Below are positions 51,993-61,186 of a stretch of DNA of 64,000 bases, one piece after another. The stretch lies in the NCBI RefSeq assembly GCF_001999965.1, contig NZ_CP019646.1, positions 1,178,001-1,242,000 on the forward strand, in the 5' to 3' direction. The notes beneath the pieces were generated by a model. That model saw only the letters and a program-made list of their open reading frames with translations. It was not told the DNA's origin and did no database searches. Every line of letters starts with the position of its first letter. Position 1 is the first letter of the stretch. The stretch is from Limihaloglobus sulfuriphilus. GTDB taxonomy: Bacteria; Planctomycetota; Phycisphaerae; Sedimentisphaerales; Sedimentisphaeraceae. The translations under genes and the position numbers were made by a program.

Positions 51993-53339
51993 TCAACCTT
52001 TTTTGGCCATTTTAGAAAGTAATGCCTTTCCGGTTTTGATATATCCGCTTACCTCAAACTTTGCCGGACAGACATAGCTGCAGCTGCCGCATTCCATGCA
52101 GGCAGATATATAATAATCCTTGGCGAGCTCGAGCTTGCCGTTTTTAACGGCAGTCGCAATTCGCGTGGGATTGAGACCTTCAGGGCATACATCAAGGCAC
52201 CTGCCGCATTTGAGACAGTTGGTTTCATGCAGACTTCTTGCGCCGTGAGTTTCTTTCTTTGTCAGCGCCAGCACTGAACCGGTTGTTTTAATAATCGGTG
52301 TGTTTAATTCCGCTATTGAGAATCCCATCATCGGCCCGCCGAGAATGAGCTTCTCTGTTTCCGGTTTCAGCCCGCCGCAATGCTCTATTATTTCCGAGAC
52401 CTGCGTTCCAACGGGGACATAAAGATTTGCCGGGCTGTTAATCCCGCCGCCGGATACAGTTACAACTCTGTGAGTCAAAGGCTTTTTTGCAACGACGGCT
52501 TCTGTTACGGCACACGCTGTGGCCACATTACTAACCAGAAGCCCCTCCATCGGGGGTATAACTCCGGGTTTAATCGGTTTGCCAAGAACAGCGTTAATTA
52601 GCTGTCTTTCGCCGCCCTGCGGGTACATTGTCTCAAGCATTACCAGCTTAATCTGCTCACTTAACCCCTTTTTATCGAGATATTCGGTAATCATCTTCGC
52701 GGCTTCGGGCTTGTTGGCTTCAAGGCCAATGTAAGCTCTTTGAGCACCGGAGGCCTTCTTAAGAAGCATTATTCCCGTAATCAGCTTTGGAGTGTGCTCC
52801 AGCATAAGCCGGTAATCACATGTAATATAAGGCTCGCATTCACAGGCGTTTACTATAAGGGTGTGCTTTGGAAGTTTTGGATTGGGTGTCACCTTCACGC
52901 TGGCAGGGAAACCCGCCCCGCCCATACCGACAATACCTGCATCTGCGATCGATTCAATGATTTGCTCTCCGCTGACACCGTCAAGATCAAAATCTCCGCT
53001 GAATTCAAGCGGCTCCAGGGGCTGGCGCCCCTGGGCAACGTCTATGACAACAGCTTTGACCCTGCCCAGTACTGGGTGAGAGCGAAGAGCTATATCTTTT
53101 ACTGTACCGTCAAGCGGCGCATGGATCTTTGCAGAGACAAAAGCCGGGCTCTCGCCTATTACGTCGCCGGCTTTAACCTCCTGTTTCTTTTCTACAGCAG
53201 GCTCACAAACCGCACCAATATGCTGGCTCATCAATACATCAAGCTGCGAGGGCACGGGAAGCGGCTCAATCGCCTTATCAGCGCTAAGCTCTTTTCGGTC
53301 AGCGGGATGCACACCGCCTTTAAAGGAATATAACTTCAT
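51993..53339 (-). CDS. rnfC: Rnf electron transport complex subunit C
   Basis: The 448-residue subunit begins with the SLBB-type lead MKLYSFKGGVHPADRKELS, carries the NADH/FMN-binding region (VGMGGAGFPASVK, LIVNACECEPYITCDY, GGERQLINAVLG) and ends with two 4Fe-4S motifs, CLKCGRCLDVCP and CMECGSCSYVCP. It is the NAD(H)-binding entry or exit point of the complex and the first Rnf subunit gene here. Confidence 0.96.
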   Translation of the reverse strand: MKLYSFKGGVHPADRKELSADKAIEPLPVPSQLDVLMSQHIGAVCEPAVEKKQEVKAGDVIGESPAFVSAKIHAPLDGTVKDIALRSHPVLGRVKAVVIDVAQGRQPLEPLEFSGDFDLDGVSGEQIIESIADAGIVGMGGAGFPASVKVTPNPKLPKHTLIVNACECEPYITCDYRLMLEHTPKLITGIMLLKKASGAQRAYIGLEANKPEAAKMITEYLDKKGLSEQIKLVMLETMYPQGGERQLINAVLGKPIKPGVIPPMEGLLVSNVATACAVTEAVVAKKPLTHRVVTVSGGGINSPANLYVPVGTQVSEIIEHCGGLKPETEKLILGGPMMGFSIAELNTPIIKTTGSVLALTKKETHGARSLHETNCLKCGRCLDVCPEGLNPTRIATAVKNGKLELAKDYYISACMECGSCSYVCPAKFEVSGYIKTGKALLSKMAKKG

Positions 53340-53347
53340 ATTTAGCT

Positions 53348-53647
53348 TTAAAATTTAATCTTAAAAATAAACGATACTACATATTTAAACAAAAAAGTAA
53401 TAACCACGGCTGAAAGAACCGACGGCAGAACCGCCGCCAATTCGATGTACTCATCACTTACATAATCACTAAGCCAGTTCAAAAAAAGCACGTACATAAC
53501 GATAAATGCTAAAAGAGGAACAAAAAAAGCGGTAAATGCTTTTAATGCAACCGGTTCCGCTCTGGATTTGCTTAGTTTCGCATAAACTTCGTGGCATCTG
53601 TCACGATCCAGGCAGCCCTTACATTCTTTGTCTTGTTCGCTGGGCAT
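53348..53647 (-). CDS. Small cysteine-containing membrane protein leading the rnf operon (RseC-like)
   Basis: The 99-residue protein has a Cys-rich N-terminus (CKGCLDRDRCHEVY) and two membrane helices (about 40-60 and 68-95). It starts upstream of rnfC by 8 bases and is evidently the first gene of the operon. Small two-helix RseC/MucC-type proteins with cysteines accompany Rnf operons in other bacteria, where they affect SoxR reduction; this assignment is by size, topology and position and is tentative. Confidence 0.62.
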   Translation of the reverse strand: MPSEQDKECKGCLDRDRCHEVYAKLSKSRAEPVALKAFTAFFVPLLAFIVMYVLFLNWLSDYVSDEYIELAAVLPSVLSAVVITFLFKYVVSFIFKIKF

Positions 53648-53700
53648 ACTATTGTGTTATTATTTAAGTTTATATGTTTTGCTTACGTCAAAAACATTGT

Positions 53701-53729
53701 TTTATATGCAAATCAGGGTGTTTATGCAA
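53701..53729 (-). promoter_or_regulatory. Promoter of the rnf operon
   Basis: On the minus strand TTGCAT and TATAAA are separated by 17 bases, about 55 bases upstream of the first gene. A second weaker pair (TTGACG with an AT-rich -10) follows it downstream. Confidence 0.55.
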
Positions 53730-53816
53730 TAATATTATCGTAAGAATTTTAAAAATCAATTTTCATACATTAAATAACGACAGCAATTAACAAAATAAAA
53801 TCAAACAGATAGAATA

Positions 53817-54710
53817 TCACTGATTCAGCTTGTTTTTCTTTTGCTCTTCTTTTGAGGCCTTTCGAAGAATGGCCTTCTCGCTTCTGGTCAGGCTCTGTAT
53901 GCCTTGCCTGCTTACCTTCTCAAGTATCTGGTCTAACTGTTCTTCGAGCTGTTTTCGCTGCTGAAGTTTTTTCTCCCAGCTGCCGGTGCCGGATTTCGAT
54001 GACCGCCGCGGCATTTTGTAATTAAAGAAGTCGCTTATAAATTTATCAATACCTATATTATGAATTTTTTTGCGGCGGTAAAGTATGTAACCGCCGCCTG
54101 CAAGCAAACCTCCAAGATGAGCGGCGTGCCCGCCGGGATTGCTGTCGCTGAACAGAATAGCAAGAACAAAAAACACAAACGATAAAATCGCAAGCAGACG
54201 CATCTGCATCGGGATGAAGATAACGATTACCATCATCTTAGGATACATAACCGCGCATGCGCCTACCAGACCAAGCAGCGATGCGGACGCCCCCAACAAA
54301 ACTCCCGCCTTTAAAACACCAAGAACACACAAAATTGCATACAGCAGCCCACCCGCAATGCCGCAGGCAAGATAGAAGATTGTATAAAACTGCCTGCCCA
54401 TCCGGGATTCGAGGATACGCCCGATAAAGAACAGACCTATCATGTTTACCGCAAGATGCATAAGGTCAACATGCAGAAACTGATACGTAACAAACCGCCA
54501 CAGCTGAAATAAATTGGCTTTGGTCAGAGTGTCAAGAACAAACCATCCGCCAAGACGGGCTATCGCGTTAATCTGCATCAGCAGAAAGACAGCCAGGTTA
54601 ATTATGAGCAGCAAACGGGTTACCGGAGGTATTCTTTCTATAAAAGAATAACCCGGCTCCCGCGGGGGCCTGTAGTCAAAACGCGTATAGTCTCTATCAT
54701 AAAGTCCCAT
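53817..54710 (-). CDS. Rhomboid-family intramembrane serine protease
   Basis: The 297-residue protein has six membrane helices and the catalytic dyad Ser142 (LLGASASLLG) and His198 (GGHAAHLGGLLAG), with the conserved FLHVDLMHLAVNM (His80, His85, Asn89) loop. The variant GASAS instead of GASGA is still compatible with activity. A basic, coiled C-terminal tail (about 235-297) is cytoplasmic and family-typical in planctomycetes. AAGGT precedes the ATG. Substrates are unknown. Confidence 0.92.
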   Translation of the reverse strand: MGLYDRDYTRFDYRPPREPGYSFIERIPPVTRLLLIINLAVFLLMQINAIARLGGWFVLDTLTKANLFQLWRFVTYQFLHVDLMHLAVNMIGLFFIGRILESRMGRQFYTIFYLACGIAGGLLYAILCVLGVLKAGVLLGASASLLGLVGACAVMYPKMMVIVIFIPMQMRLLAILSFVFFVLAILFSDSNPGGHAAHLGGLLAGGGYILYRRKKIHNIGIDKFISDFFNYKMPRRSSKSGTGSWEKKLQQRKQLEEQLDQILEKVSRQGIQSLTRSEKAILRKASKEEQKKNKLNQ

Positions 54711-55076
54711 ATATAATTACCTTATATAACATCTAAAATTGTTATGCCAAATTACTTTCTTACATTGTATGTTATATTCAAACAAGTAAAAGCAAAACTT
54801 CATCGCCTGGGAGTAAAAAAACGTACAAGCTCACTTGATCAACAAGTTTTGAAACTGCAAGAGTACCGGCTTTAATATCTCCAGCGTTTTACTTAAAATC
54901 AGTCTCTCCTGAAAGTAACATTATATGCTTCTCTTTGAGCTGTGAAAATTTTAATAATGCTTGAGTTAGTGCCTTTATTATGTTATATATTGTCGTTTTA
55001 TGATCAGATACCATTTGTAAAAACACGATATTATTATATTTGCTTACTAATTTAAAAGTAAGCAGGAGAATTACTT
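54711..55076. other. Intergenic region between rhomboid and glyA genes
   Basis: This 366-base divergent region is AT-rich and holds no supported reading frame. I looked for a glycine-riboswitch-like aptamer upstream of glyA and saw none. The only structure is the hairpin listed at 55040-55065. Confidence 0.45.
55040..55065 (+). promoter_or_regulatory. Small hairpin abutting the glyA ribosome site
   Basis: GCTTAC and GTAAGC pair across a 10-base AT-rich loop, ending directly at the AGGAG ribosome site. It might modulate translation start; it could also be chance. Confidence 0.35.
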
Positions 55077-56330
55077 ATGTTAACAGCACTCGAACAGTAC
55101 GACCCGCAGATTTGCGAGCTGATTAAACAGGAAAAAGCCCGCCAGGCAGGTTGTATCAGAATGATACCGTCCGAAAACTACGTATCAAAGGCAGTAATGA
55201 CCGCGACAGGCAGCTGCCTTACCAATAAATACGCTGAAGGCTACCCGGGCAAGCGATATTACGAAGGCCAGCAGATAACAGACCTTATAGAAGACATTGC
55301 CCGCCAGAGAGCGGTAAAGGTCTTCGGCTCCGACCATGCCAATGTTCAGCCCTATTCAGGCTCAATAGCAAACATGGCGGCATATATGGCGCTTGTAAAA
55401 CCCGGTGAGACTATCATGGGACTCTCCCTGCCCGACGGCGGGCACCTGACACACGGCTGGAAAGTCAGCGCCACCGGAAAACTTTTCAATTCTGTTCAAT
55501 ATACAGTAAACCCCGAAACAGGCAGATTCGATTACGATCAGATCGCCGAGCTGGCGAAAAAAAATAAACCAAAAATAATAATATCCGGTGCTACCGCCTA
55601 TACACGGGAAATCGACTTCAAAGCATTCAGCGAAATCGCAAAAAGTGTCGGCGCATATCTAATAAGTGATATTGCTCACATTGCCGGTCTTGTTGTGGGC
55701 GGCGTCCACCAGAGCCCCGTGCCATACGCCGACATAGTATCGACAACTACCCACAAGACACTCCGCGGCCCCCGCGGCGGTATGCTTTTATGCAAAGATG
55801 AGCACAAAATCGCTGTTGACCGCGCGGTATTCCCCGGAATGCAGGGCGGGCCGCACCTGCACACAATAACTGCACTGGCAGTGGCACTGGCAGAAGCTGA
55901 CACACCCGAATTCAAACTCTATGCCAAACAGGTTGTCTCTAACGCCGGGGTGCTTGCTGAAAAGCTCATGGAATACGGCTTCGAACTTGTTTCCGGCGGC
56001 ACAGACAATCATCTGATCCTCATCGATATGCGAAACAAAGGTATTCCGGGAAAGAAAATGGCCAAAGCACTTGACCGTGCCGGCATTGTTACGAACTGTA
56101 ATACTGTTCCCGCGGATCCGGCTCCGCCTTTCAATCCCAGCGGCGTGCGAATCGGCACTCCCGCCGTTACCACTCGCGGCATGAAAGAAGAGCAAATGAT
56201 AGAAATTGCAAAATTGTACAAAGAGGTTGCTGAAAACATTGATGACACCGAGACAATTGAGAAAATCGGCAAGAAAGTTAAACTTCTTTGTTCAGAATTT
56301 CCTATTCCGGATCACTTTATCGTAAGTTGA
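55077..56330 (+). CDS. glyA: Serine hydroxymethyltransferase
   Basis: The 417-residue PLP enzyme interconverts serine and glycine with transfer of a one-carbon unit to tetrahydrofolate. It has MIPSENYVSKAV, YAEGYPGKRYYEG, SDIAHIAGLVVGG and STTTHKTLRGPRGG with the PLP lysine (K227), and the C-terminal VRIGTPAVTTRGMKE. AGGAG lies 8 bases before the ATG. It heads a run of plus-strand genes. Confidence 0.98.
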   Translation: MLTALEQYDPQICELIKQEKARQAGCIRMIPSENYVSKAVMTATGSCLTNKYAEGYPGKRYYEGQQITDLIEDIARQRAVKVFGSDHANVQPYSGSIANMAAYMALVKPGETIMGLSLPDGGHLTHGWKVSATGKLFNSVQYTVNPETGRFDYDQIAELAKKNKPKIIISGATAYTREIDFKAFSEIAKSVGAYLISDIAHIAGLVVGGVHQSPVPYADIVSTTTHKTLRGPRGGMLLCKDEHKIAVDRAVFPGMQGGPHLHTITALAVALAEADTPEFKLYAKQVVSNAGVLAEKLMEYGFELVSGGTDNHLILIDMRNKGIPGKKMAKALDRAGIVTNCNTVPADPAPPFNPSGVRIGTPAVTTRGMKEEQMIEIAKLYKEVAENIDDTETIEKIGKKVKLLCSEFPIPDHFIVS

Positions 56331-56376
56331 CAATTTATTGCCGGTATGTTTTAACTGATGGCATGGAAACTGTAAT

Positions 56377-57420
56377 ATGACCGATGAAAAGCTCAAATTC
56401 GGTATTCTTGGATTAACAGATAACAGCAAACTTTTCCTTGAATGCGCACTTAAAAGCGAACAATTTGAGCTGGCAGCTGTTGCCGATGACGATTATCGCG
56501 CTGCTGAATCATATGCGGCTTCGTTGGACTGTGAAACAGAGAGCGATTTCCGTCAGCTCGTGCTTAAGAACCAGTTTGACCTCTTGGTTGTTTCGGAAAA
56601 AAACAACTCTGAGCTGGGAGTCATCCGCCTTGCCCTGGAAAACGGCACAAACATCTGCAAGATCCCCCCGCTGAGCAGAAACCTTGCAGAAGCCGTTGAC
56701 ATATATGAGATTGCCGCGAGTAACCAGACCTTTTATATGCCGGTGAATTTACTCAAATACAGTCACGGCTTCCACTCTTTTGGGGAGTATATAGAGCAGA
56801 AAGGCCCTGAAAACCACGGCTTTTATCAGGCTCTCGTACAAAGCTACAATTATGTTGACACAGCAAGCGAGGATAATCGCTGGAAGACTGATCCCAACCT
56901 TGCCGGCGGCGGGGTTTTACTCAACGGTGCATTCGATATAATAACAACCCTCGTAAAAAGTTTCGGCCTGCCTGTCGATGTGTATGCGGTATTAACAAAT
57001 CAGACATCGGACAACCGAATCCGAAGCAGCCTTACAGAGGACTGTGCGTTTGTTACGATGACACAACAAGACAACATGCTTATAAATATATCCGCAAGCC
57101 GGCTGGCAATCCCGGAAAAACAGAAAATCCTTCTTTTGGGTAAAGAGGAAAATGTCATTGCTGAACCTGATTTTTTCCAAATAAGCAATCCCTGTACCGG
57201 TGAAATAATCAGGCAGGAAAAATTCCCTTTTGAAAAAAAACTCGCAATTACTAAATTTCTCAATGACCTACATTCAGGAATTTTAAATAACAGTATAGTA
57301 AATACTTCCTCGGAGGCTGCCGTAAAGGCTTCAGCCTTAGTTGACAGCGCTTACATTTCGGCAAGAACAAAGATGCCGGAAAATCCTGAGAAACAGATGA
57401 AACTTTTGGCAAAAAATTAA
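56377..57420 (+). CDS. Gfo/Idh/MocA-like oxidoreductase with a degenerate cofactor motif
   Basis: The 347-residue protein has the two-domain Gfo/Idh/MocA layout: N-terminal Rossmann part (about 1-125) and C-terminal alpha/beta part (WKTDPNLAGGGVLLNGAFD). The usual Gly-rich loop reads GILGLTDNSKL instead of GxGxxG, and the EKP catalytic motif reads CKIPPLSRN, with only Lys and Pro kept. It might bind its cofactor weakly or have lost oxidoreductase activity. It lies 46 bases after glyA and 25 bases before the ZIP transporter. No substrate is predicted. Confidence 0.8.
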   Translation: MTDEKLKFGILGLTDNSKLFLECALKSEQFELAAVADDDYRAAESYAASLDCETESDFRQLVLKNQFDLLVVSEKNNSELGVIRLALENGTNICKIPPLSRNLAEAVDIYEIAASNQTFYMPVNLLKYSHGFHSFGEYIEQKGPENHGFYQALVQSYNYVDTASEDNRWKTDPNLAGGGVLLNGAFDIITTLVKSFGLPVDVYAVLTNQTSDNRIRSSLTEDCAFVTMTQQDNMLINISASRLAIPEKQKILLLGKEENVIAEPDFFQISNPCTGEIIRQEKFPFEKKLAITKFLNDLHSGILNNSIVNTSSEAAVKASALVDSAYISARTKMPENPEKQMKLLAKN

Positions 57421-57445
57421 TTGATCATTCAAGGCAGGCTAATTT

Positions 57446-58276
57446 ATGGAAATCAGCTTAAATGACTTTTTATTTGCTTTTGGACTGACTCTTTTTGCGG
57501 GTCTTTCGACAAGTGTCGGTGCTGCAATTGCTTTTTTCGCAAAGCATACAAACACGAAACTGCTTACCGGTTCTTTGGGGTTTTCCGCCGGAGTAATGAT
57601 ATATATATCACTGGTAGAAATTTTCTTTAAAGCAAAAAATGAGCTTACAGAAGCTACTTCGCCGGCAACAGGCTACTGGCTGACTATCGTAGGCTTTTTC
57701 GCCGGTATGGGTATCATCGCTCTGATTGACAAACTGGTTCCTGAATATGAAAACCCCCACGAAATGCGGCCGCTTGAAGAAACCGCAGATAGCATAGACC
57801 TTCCTGTTCATCGTGACAGCAAAGGCCAGCTATACAGAATGGGCATGTTCGCCGCACTTGCAATCGCGATACACAACTTCCCTGAGGGTCTGGCTACTTT
57901 TACAGGCGCCCTGAAAGATCCATCTCTGGGTATTTCCATAGCTATCGCAATTGCTATACATAACATACCGGAAGGGATCGCCGTATCAGTGCCGATATAT
58001 TATGCTACTGCAAGCCGCAAAAAAGCATTTTTCTACTCTTCGCTTTCAGGACTCTCCGAGCCGGTTGGTGCTCTGGTCGGCTATCTGCTGCTGATGCCGT
58101 TTATGAATGAGGTTGTTTTCGGTTTACTTTTCTCGAGTGTCGCCGGCATAATGGTATTTATATCGCTGGACGAGCTTCTGCCTGCGGCGGAAAAATACGG
58201 TGAGCATCACGTTTCAATGTACGGAGTTGTTACCGGAATGATAGTAATGGCTGTTTCACTGGCACTTTTCGCTTAA
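57446..58276 (+). CDS. zupT: ZIP-family metal transporter
   Basis: The 276-residue protein has about eight membrane helices and both ZIP metal-binding signatures, HNFPEGLATF and HNIPEGIAVSVP, plus the later SGLSEPVGALVG. It imports zinc and possibly other divalent metals. A loop of about 35 residues rich in Glu and His lies between helices 3 and 4. AGGCAGG precedes the ATG. Confidence 0.93.
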   Translation: MEISLNDFLFAFGLTLFAGLSTSVGAAIAFFAKHTNTKLLTGSLGFSAGVMIYISLVEIFFKAKNELTEATSPATGYWLTIVGFFAGMGIIALIDKLVPEYENPHEMRPLEETADSIDLPVHRDSKGQLYRMGMFAALAIAIHNFPEGLATFTGALKDPSLGISIAIAIAIHNIPEGIAVSVPIYYATASRKKAFFYSSLSGLSEPVGALVGYLLLMPFMNEVVFGLLFSSVAGIMVFISLDELLPAAEKYGEHHVSMYGVVTGMIVMAVSLALFA

Positions 58277-58351
58277 AACAGCTAAAACGAACACTAATGA
58301 ACACAAATTTTAGAATAGATTGCAAAAGTTGCCGATAGTTGCTTTTACATT

Positions 58352-58380
58352 TTGCTGCTTTTTATTATTATAAATATAAA
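58352..58380 (+). promoter_or_regulatory. Promoter of the peptide ABC transporter operon
   Basis: TTGCTG and TATAAA are spaced by 17 bases, about 28 bases upstream of the ATG, which has ACGGAG as its ribosome site. Confidence 0.5.
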
Positions 58381-58408
58381 TATGCTAATAATATACGGAG
58401 ATAACTGA

Positions 58409-60133
58409 ATGGGTTCAAAATCAACATTTTTTAAGTTCTTTGTGGTAGTGACACTGGTAGTGCTGCTGATATTCCAGATACTGGCAATGAAGCAATCTGA
58501 CCGGCTGTATGAGCGTATCAACAAACTTCAGAAAGATATGGGAAATATGTCGTTTTCATCAGGAAACGGCTCACCCGCCTCCAGCAGCGATGACAGTAAA
58601 GCCGGCGACTGGCTTGTGCGGCGGATAGGATCCGAGCCGCCAACGCTTAATCCTATAACCTACAAGGATTTATATGCCAGTCTTATCTGCGGCTCTGACG
58701 GCGGCAACAACATCTTTGAAACACTGCTCACGTATAATTACGATACTGCCGAGCTTGAGGCGCTTCTGGCAGAATCGTGGGAAATATCCGATGACGGACT
58801 TGAATTCACCTTCACAATTCGTGATGATGCGTATTTCTCTGACGGCACACCGGTTACCTCCGACGACCTTATATTTGCCTATGAGACAATAATTAACCCT
58901 GAAATTGATGCGGCAAACCTGGCCAATTACTACAAGGATGTAGAAGGCTATGAAAGAATTGACAATAAAACAGTGGTATTCAAGATGTCCAGGGCTTATT
59001 TTAAGTCTCTTGAGATGCTCGGCGGCATACCTGTAATACCCAAGCACGTATATCAATTTGAGGATGCTTCCGAGTTTAACCAAAACCGCGCAGACCCTGT
59101 GGGCAGCGGGCCGTATCTCTTTGACAAATGGGATGTCGGCAGTCAGATTGTCCTGACAAGGAACGAAAATTACTGGGGCAGCAAACCCAACTTTAAAAAG
59201 ATCGTTTACAGGGTCATTTCAAACGATAAGGCTGCCCTTCAGGCTCTCCAGTCTCACACTCTCGATGTTCTCTCTGTAACACCTGAGCAGTTTGTTAAAT
59301 ATTCACAGGACGAAGAATTCTGCAATAATTTCCATGTAATATCGTACTGGAATCCCTCATCGGGCTTTACGTATGTAGGCTGGAATTCTGAGAGTAGATT
59401 CTTCAAAGACAAACTTGTTCGCCAGGCAATGACGCATATTGTAGATAGAGACGCCATCAACGAGCATCTATTTAAAAACCTGTTCAGGGTTACCACCGGG
59501 CCGTTTTTCTTTATGGGACACCAGAACAACCCAGAAATTGAGCCCTGGCCCTTCGACCCTCAGCGAGCCTGCGAGCTGCTTGATGAAGCCGGCTGGAAAG
59601 ATACAGACGGCGATGGCGTCAGGGACAAAAACGGCGTCCCCTTCAACTTCAAACTTACAACAGTCAGCGCCAACGAGACCGGCGAAAAGATGTGCCTTTT
59701 AATTAAGGATCAGCTCGAACAGGTCGGGGTTATAATGGAGCTGGACCCGTATGAGTGGTCGGTGTTTACCGACAAACTGCATAAAAGGGAATTTGAAGCG
59801 GTTACTCTGGGCTGGTCAGGAGCTCTGGAATCTGACCCCTATCAGGTATGGCATTCTTCCCAGATTGAAGGCGGCTCAAATTATGTAGGCTTTAACGTAC
59901 CCAGAGCAGACGAGCTCATCGTCCAGGCAAGGGCAACAATCGATCCTGATAAACGAAACAAACTCTTTCATGAGTTTCATGCGATTCTCCACGAGCAGCA
60001 GCCATATACGTTCATGTTCAACAGAAAATCGCTCGTTTTCATAGACAAACGCATTGAAAACGTTACAATCCATAAACTCGGCCTCAACTCCAAGGAGTGG
60101 TATGTGCCGCAGGATAAACAGCGTTATCATTAA
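58409..60133 (+). CDS. Peptide ABC transporter substrate-binding protein (membrane-anchored)
   Basis: The 574-residue protein belongs to solute-binding family 5 (DppA/OppA): RRIGSEPPTLNPITYKDLY, FTIRDDAYFSDGTPVTSDDL and DPVGSGPYLFDKWDVGSQ. The N-terminus is an uncleaved-looking membrane helix (about 9-27) followed by a short coiled coil, with no lipobox, so it seems tethered by a helix rather than lipid. A calcium-binding-like DTDGDGVRDKNG loop lies near 400. It is the first gene of a five-gene transporter. Confidence 0.92.
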   Translation: MGSKSTFFKFFVVVTLVVLLIFQILAMKQSDRLYERINKLQKDMGNMSFSSGNGSPASSSDDSKAGDWLVRRIGSEPPTLNPITYKDLYASLICGSDGGNNIFETLLTYNYDTAELEALLAESWEISDDGLEFTFTIRDDAYFSDGTPVTSDDLIFAYETIINPEIDAANLANYYKDVEGYERIDNKTVVFKMSRAYFKSLEMLGGIPVIPKHVYQFEDASEFNQNRADPVGSGPYLFDKWDVGSQIVLTRNENYWGSKPNFKKIVYRVISNDKAALQALQSHTLDVLSVTPEQFVKYSQDEEFCNNFHVISYWNPSSGFTYVGWNSESRFFKDKLVRQAMTHIVDRDAINEHLFKNLFRVTTGPFFFMGHQNNPEIEPWPFDPQRACELLDEAGWKDTDGDGVRDKNGVPFNFKLTTVSANETGEKMCLLIKDQLEQVGVIMELDPYEWSVFTDKLHKREFEAVTLGWSGALESDPYQVWHSSQIEGGSNYVGFNVPRADELIVQARATIDPDKRNKLFHEFHAILHEQQPYTFMFNRKSLVFIDKRIENVTIHKLGLNSKEWYVPQDKQRYH

Positions 60134-60187
60134 CAGGTTGAGAAGCTCGGCTGTTAAAACTGTACTTTTAAACTGAAAACATAAAAT

Positions 60188-61186
60188 ATGTTTCAATACA
60201 CAATACGAAGAATATTGCTGATGATACCCACCATGCTGGGCATCACTATAATGGTGTTTTCTATCAGCAGGCTCGCCCCGGGAGACCCGGTTTCAATGCT
60301 TTTGGGGCCCGAGGCTACCCTTAACACCGAAAGAGGAACAGAAATACGCGAAGCCCAGATGAGACAGTACGGACTGGATAAGCCCATACCGGTTCAGTAT
60401 GTCATCTGGCTCAAACACATAATCTGCCTGGATTTCGGCCAGTCTTTTAAACACCACCGGCCGGTTATTGAGTTAATCAAGGAACGGCTGCCCATAACGG
60501 TTTCGCTCAACCTGATTGCGTTTACTATTATTTATCTTGTGGCGATACCGCTGGGGGTAACCTCGGCACTTAACCACAAGGGCTGGTTCGACAGGGGATC
60601 TTCACTGGTGCTTTTCATTCTATGGTCACTGCCGACAATGTGGGCGGGCCAGATGATGATCGGCTACCTGTGCAGCCCTGAACACATAAGCTGGTTTCCG
60701 CCATCGGGACTGAGCAGCAATAACGCCGACACAATGGCGTTTTTCCCATGGCTTGCAGACAGAATATGGCATATTATCCTGCCCGTTACCTGCATGACAT
60801 ACACGGGGTTTGCCTATCTGACAAAACTTCTGCGTGCCGGAATGCTGGATAACCTGAGGATGGACTATATCAGGACGGCCAAAGCAAAGGGACTCTCGAC
60901 ATTCGTGGTGATTTTCCGCCATGCCCTGCGAAACAGCATAATCCCCATCATAACAATCATGGCGGCGATCCTGCCGGCAATGTTTGGAGGCTCACTGATA
61001 ATTGAAAAGATTTTTACCATACCAGGGATGGGGCTGCTTGCTTTTGAGGCTGTAACCACAAGGGATTACAATGTAATAATGGCTGTCGCGACAATTGCCG
61101 GCGTTCTGAACCTGACCGGCCTGCTGCTGGCGGACATTGCCTACGCACTGGTCGATCCAAGAATCAGTTTTGAAGGAGGAGAATAA
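60188..61186 (+). CDS. Peptide ABC transporter permease, DppB-type
   Basis: The 332-residue permease has six membrane helices, the N-terminal YTIRRILLMIPTMLGITIMV and the EAA-type loop DYIRTAKAKGLSTFVVIFRH, followed by ALRNSIIPIITI. It is the first of two permeases and follows the binding protein by 54 bases. Confidence 0.95.
   Translation: MFQYTIRRILLMIPTMLGITIMVFSISRLAPGDPVSMLLGPEATLNTERGTEIREAQMRQYGLDKPIPVQYVIWLKHIICLDFGQSFKHHRPVIELIKERLPITVSLNLIAFTIIYLVAIPLGVTSALNHKGWFDRGSSLVLFILWSLPTMWAGQMMIGYLCSPEHISWFPPSGLSSNNADTMAFFPWLADRIWHIILPVTCMTYTGFAYLTKLLRAGMLDNLRMDYIRTAKAKGLSTFVVIFRHALRNSIIPIITIMAAILPAMFGGSLIIEKIFTIPGMGLLAFEAVTTRDYNVIMAVATIAGVLNLTGLLLADIAYALVDPRISFEGGE

Noticed and set aside
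54711-55076. Glycine riboswitch upstream of glyA
   Set aside because: No tandem-aptamer-like conserved segments were visible, only AT-rich sequence and a small hairpin.
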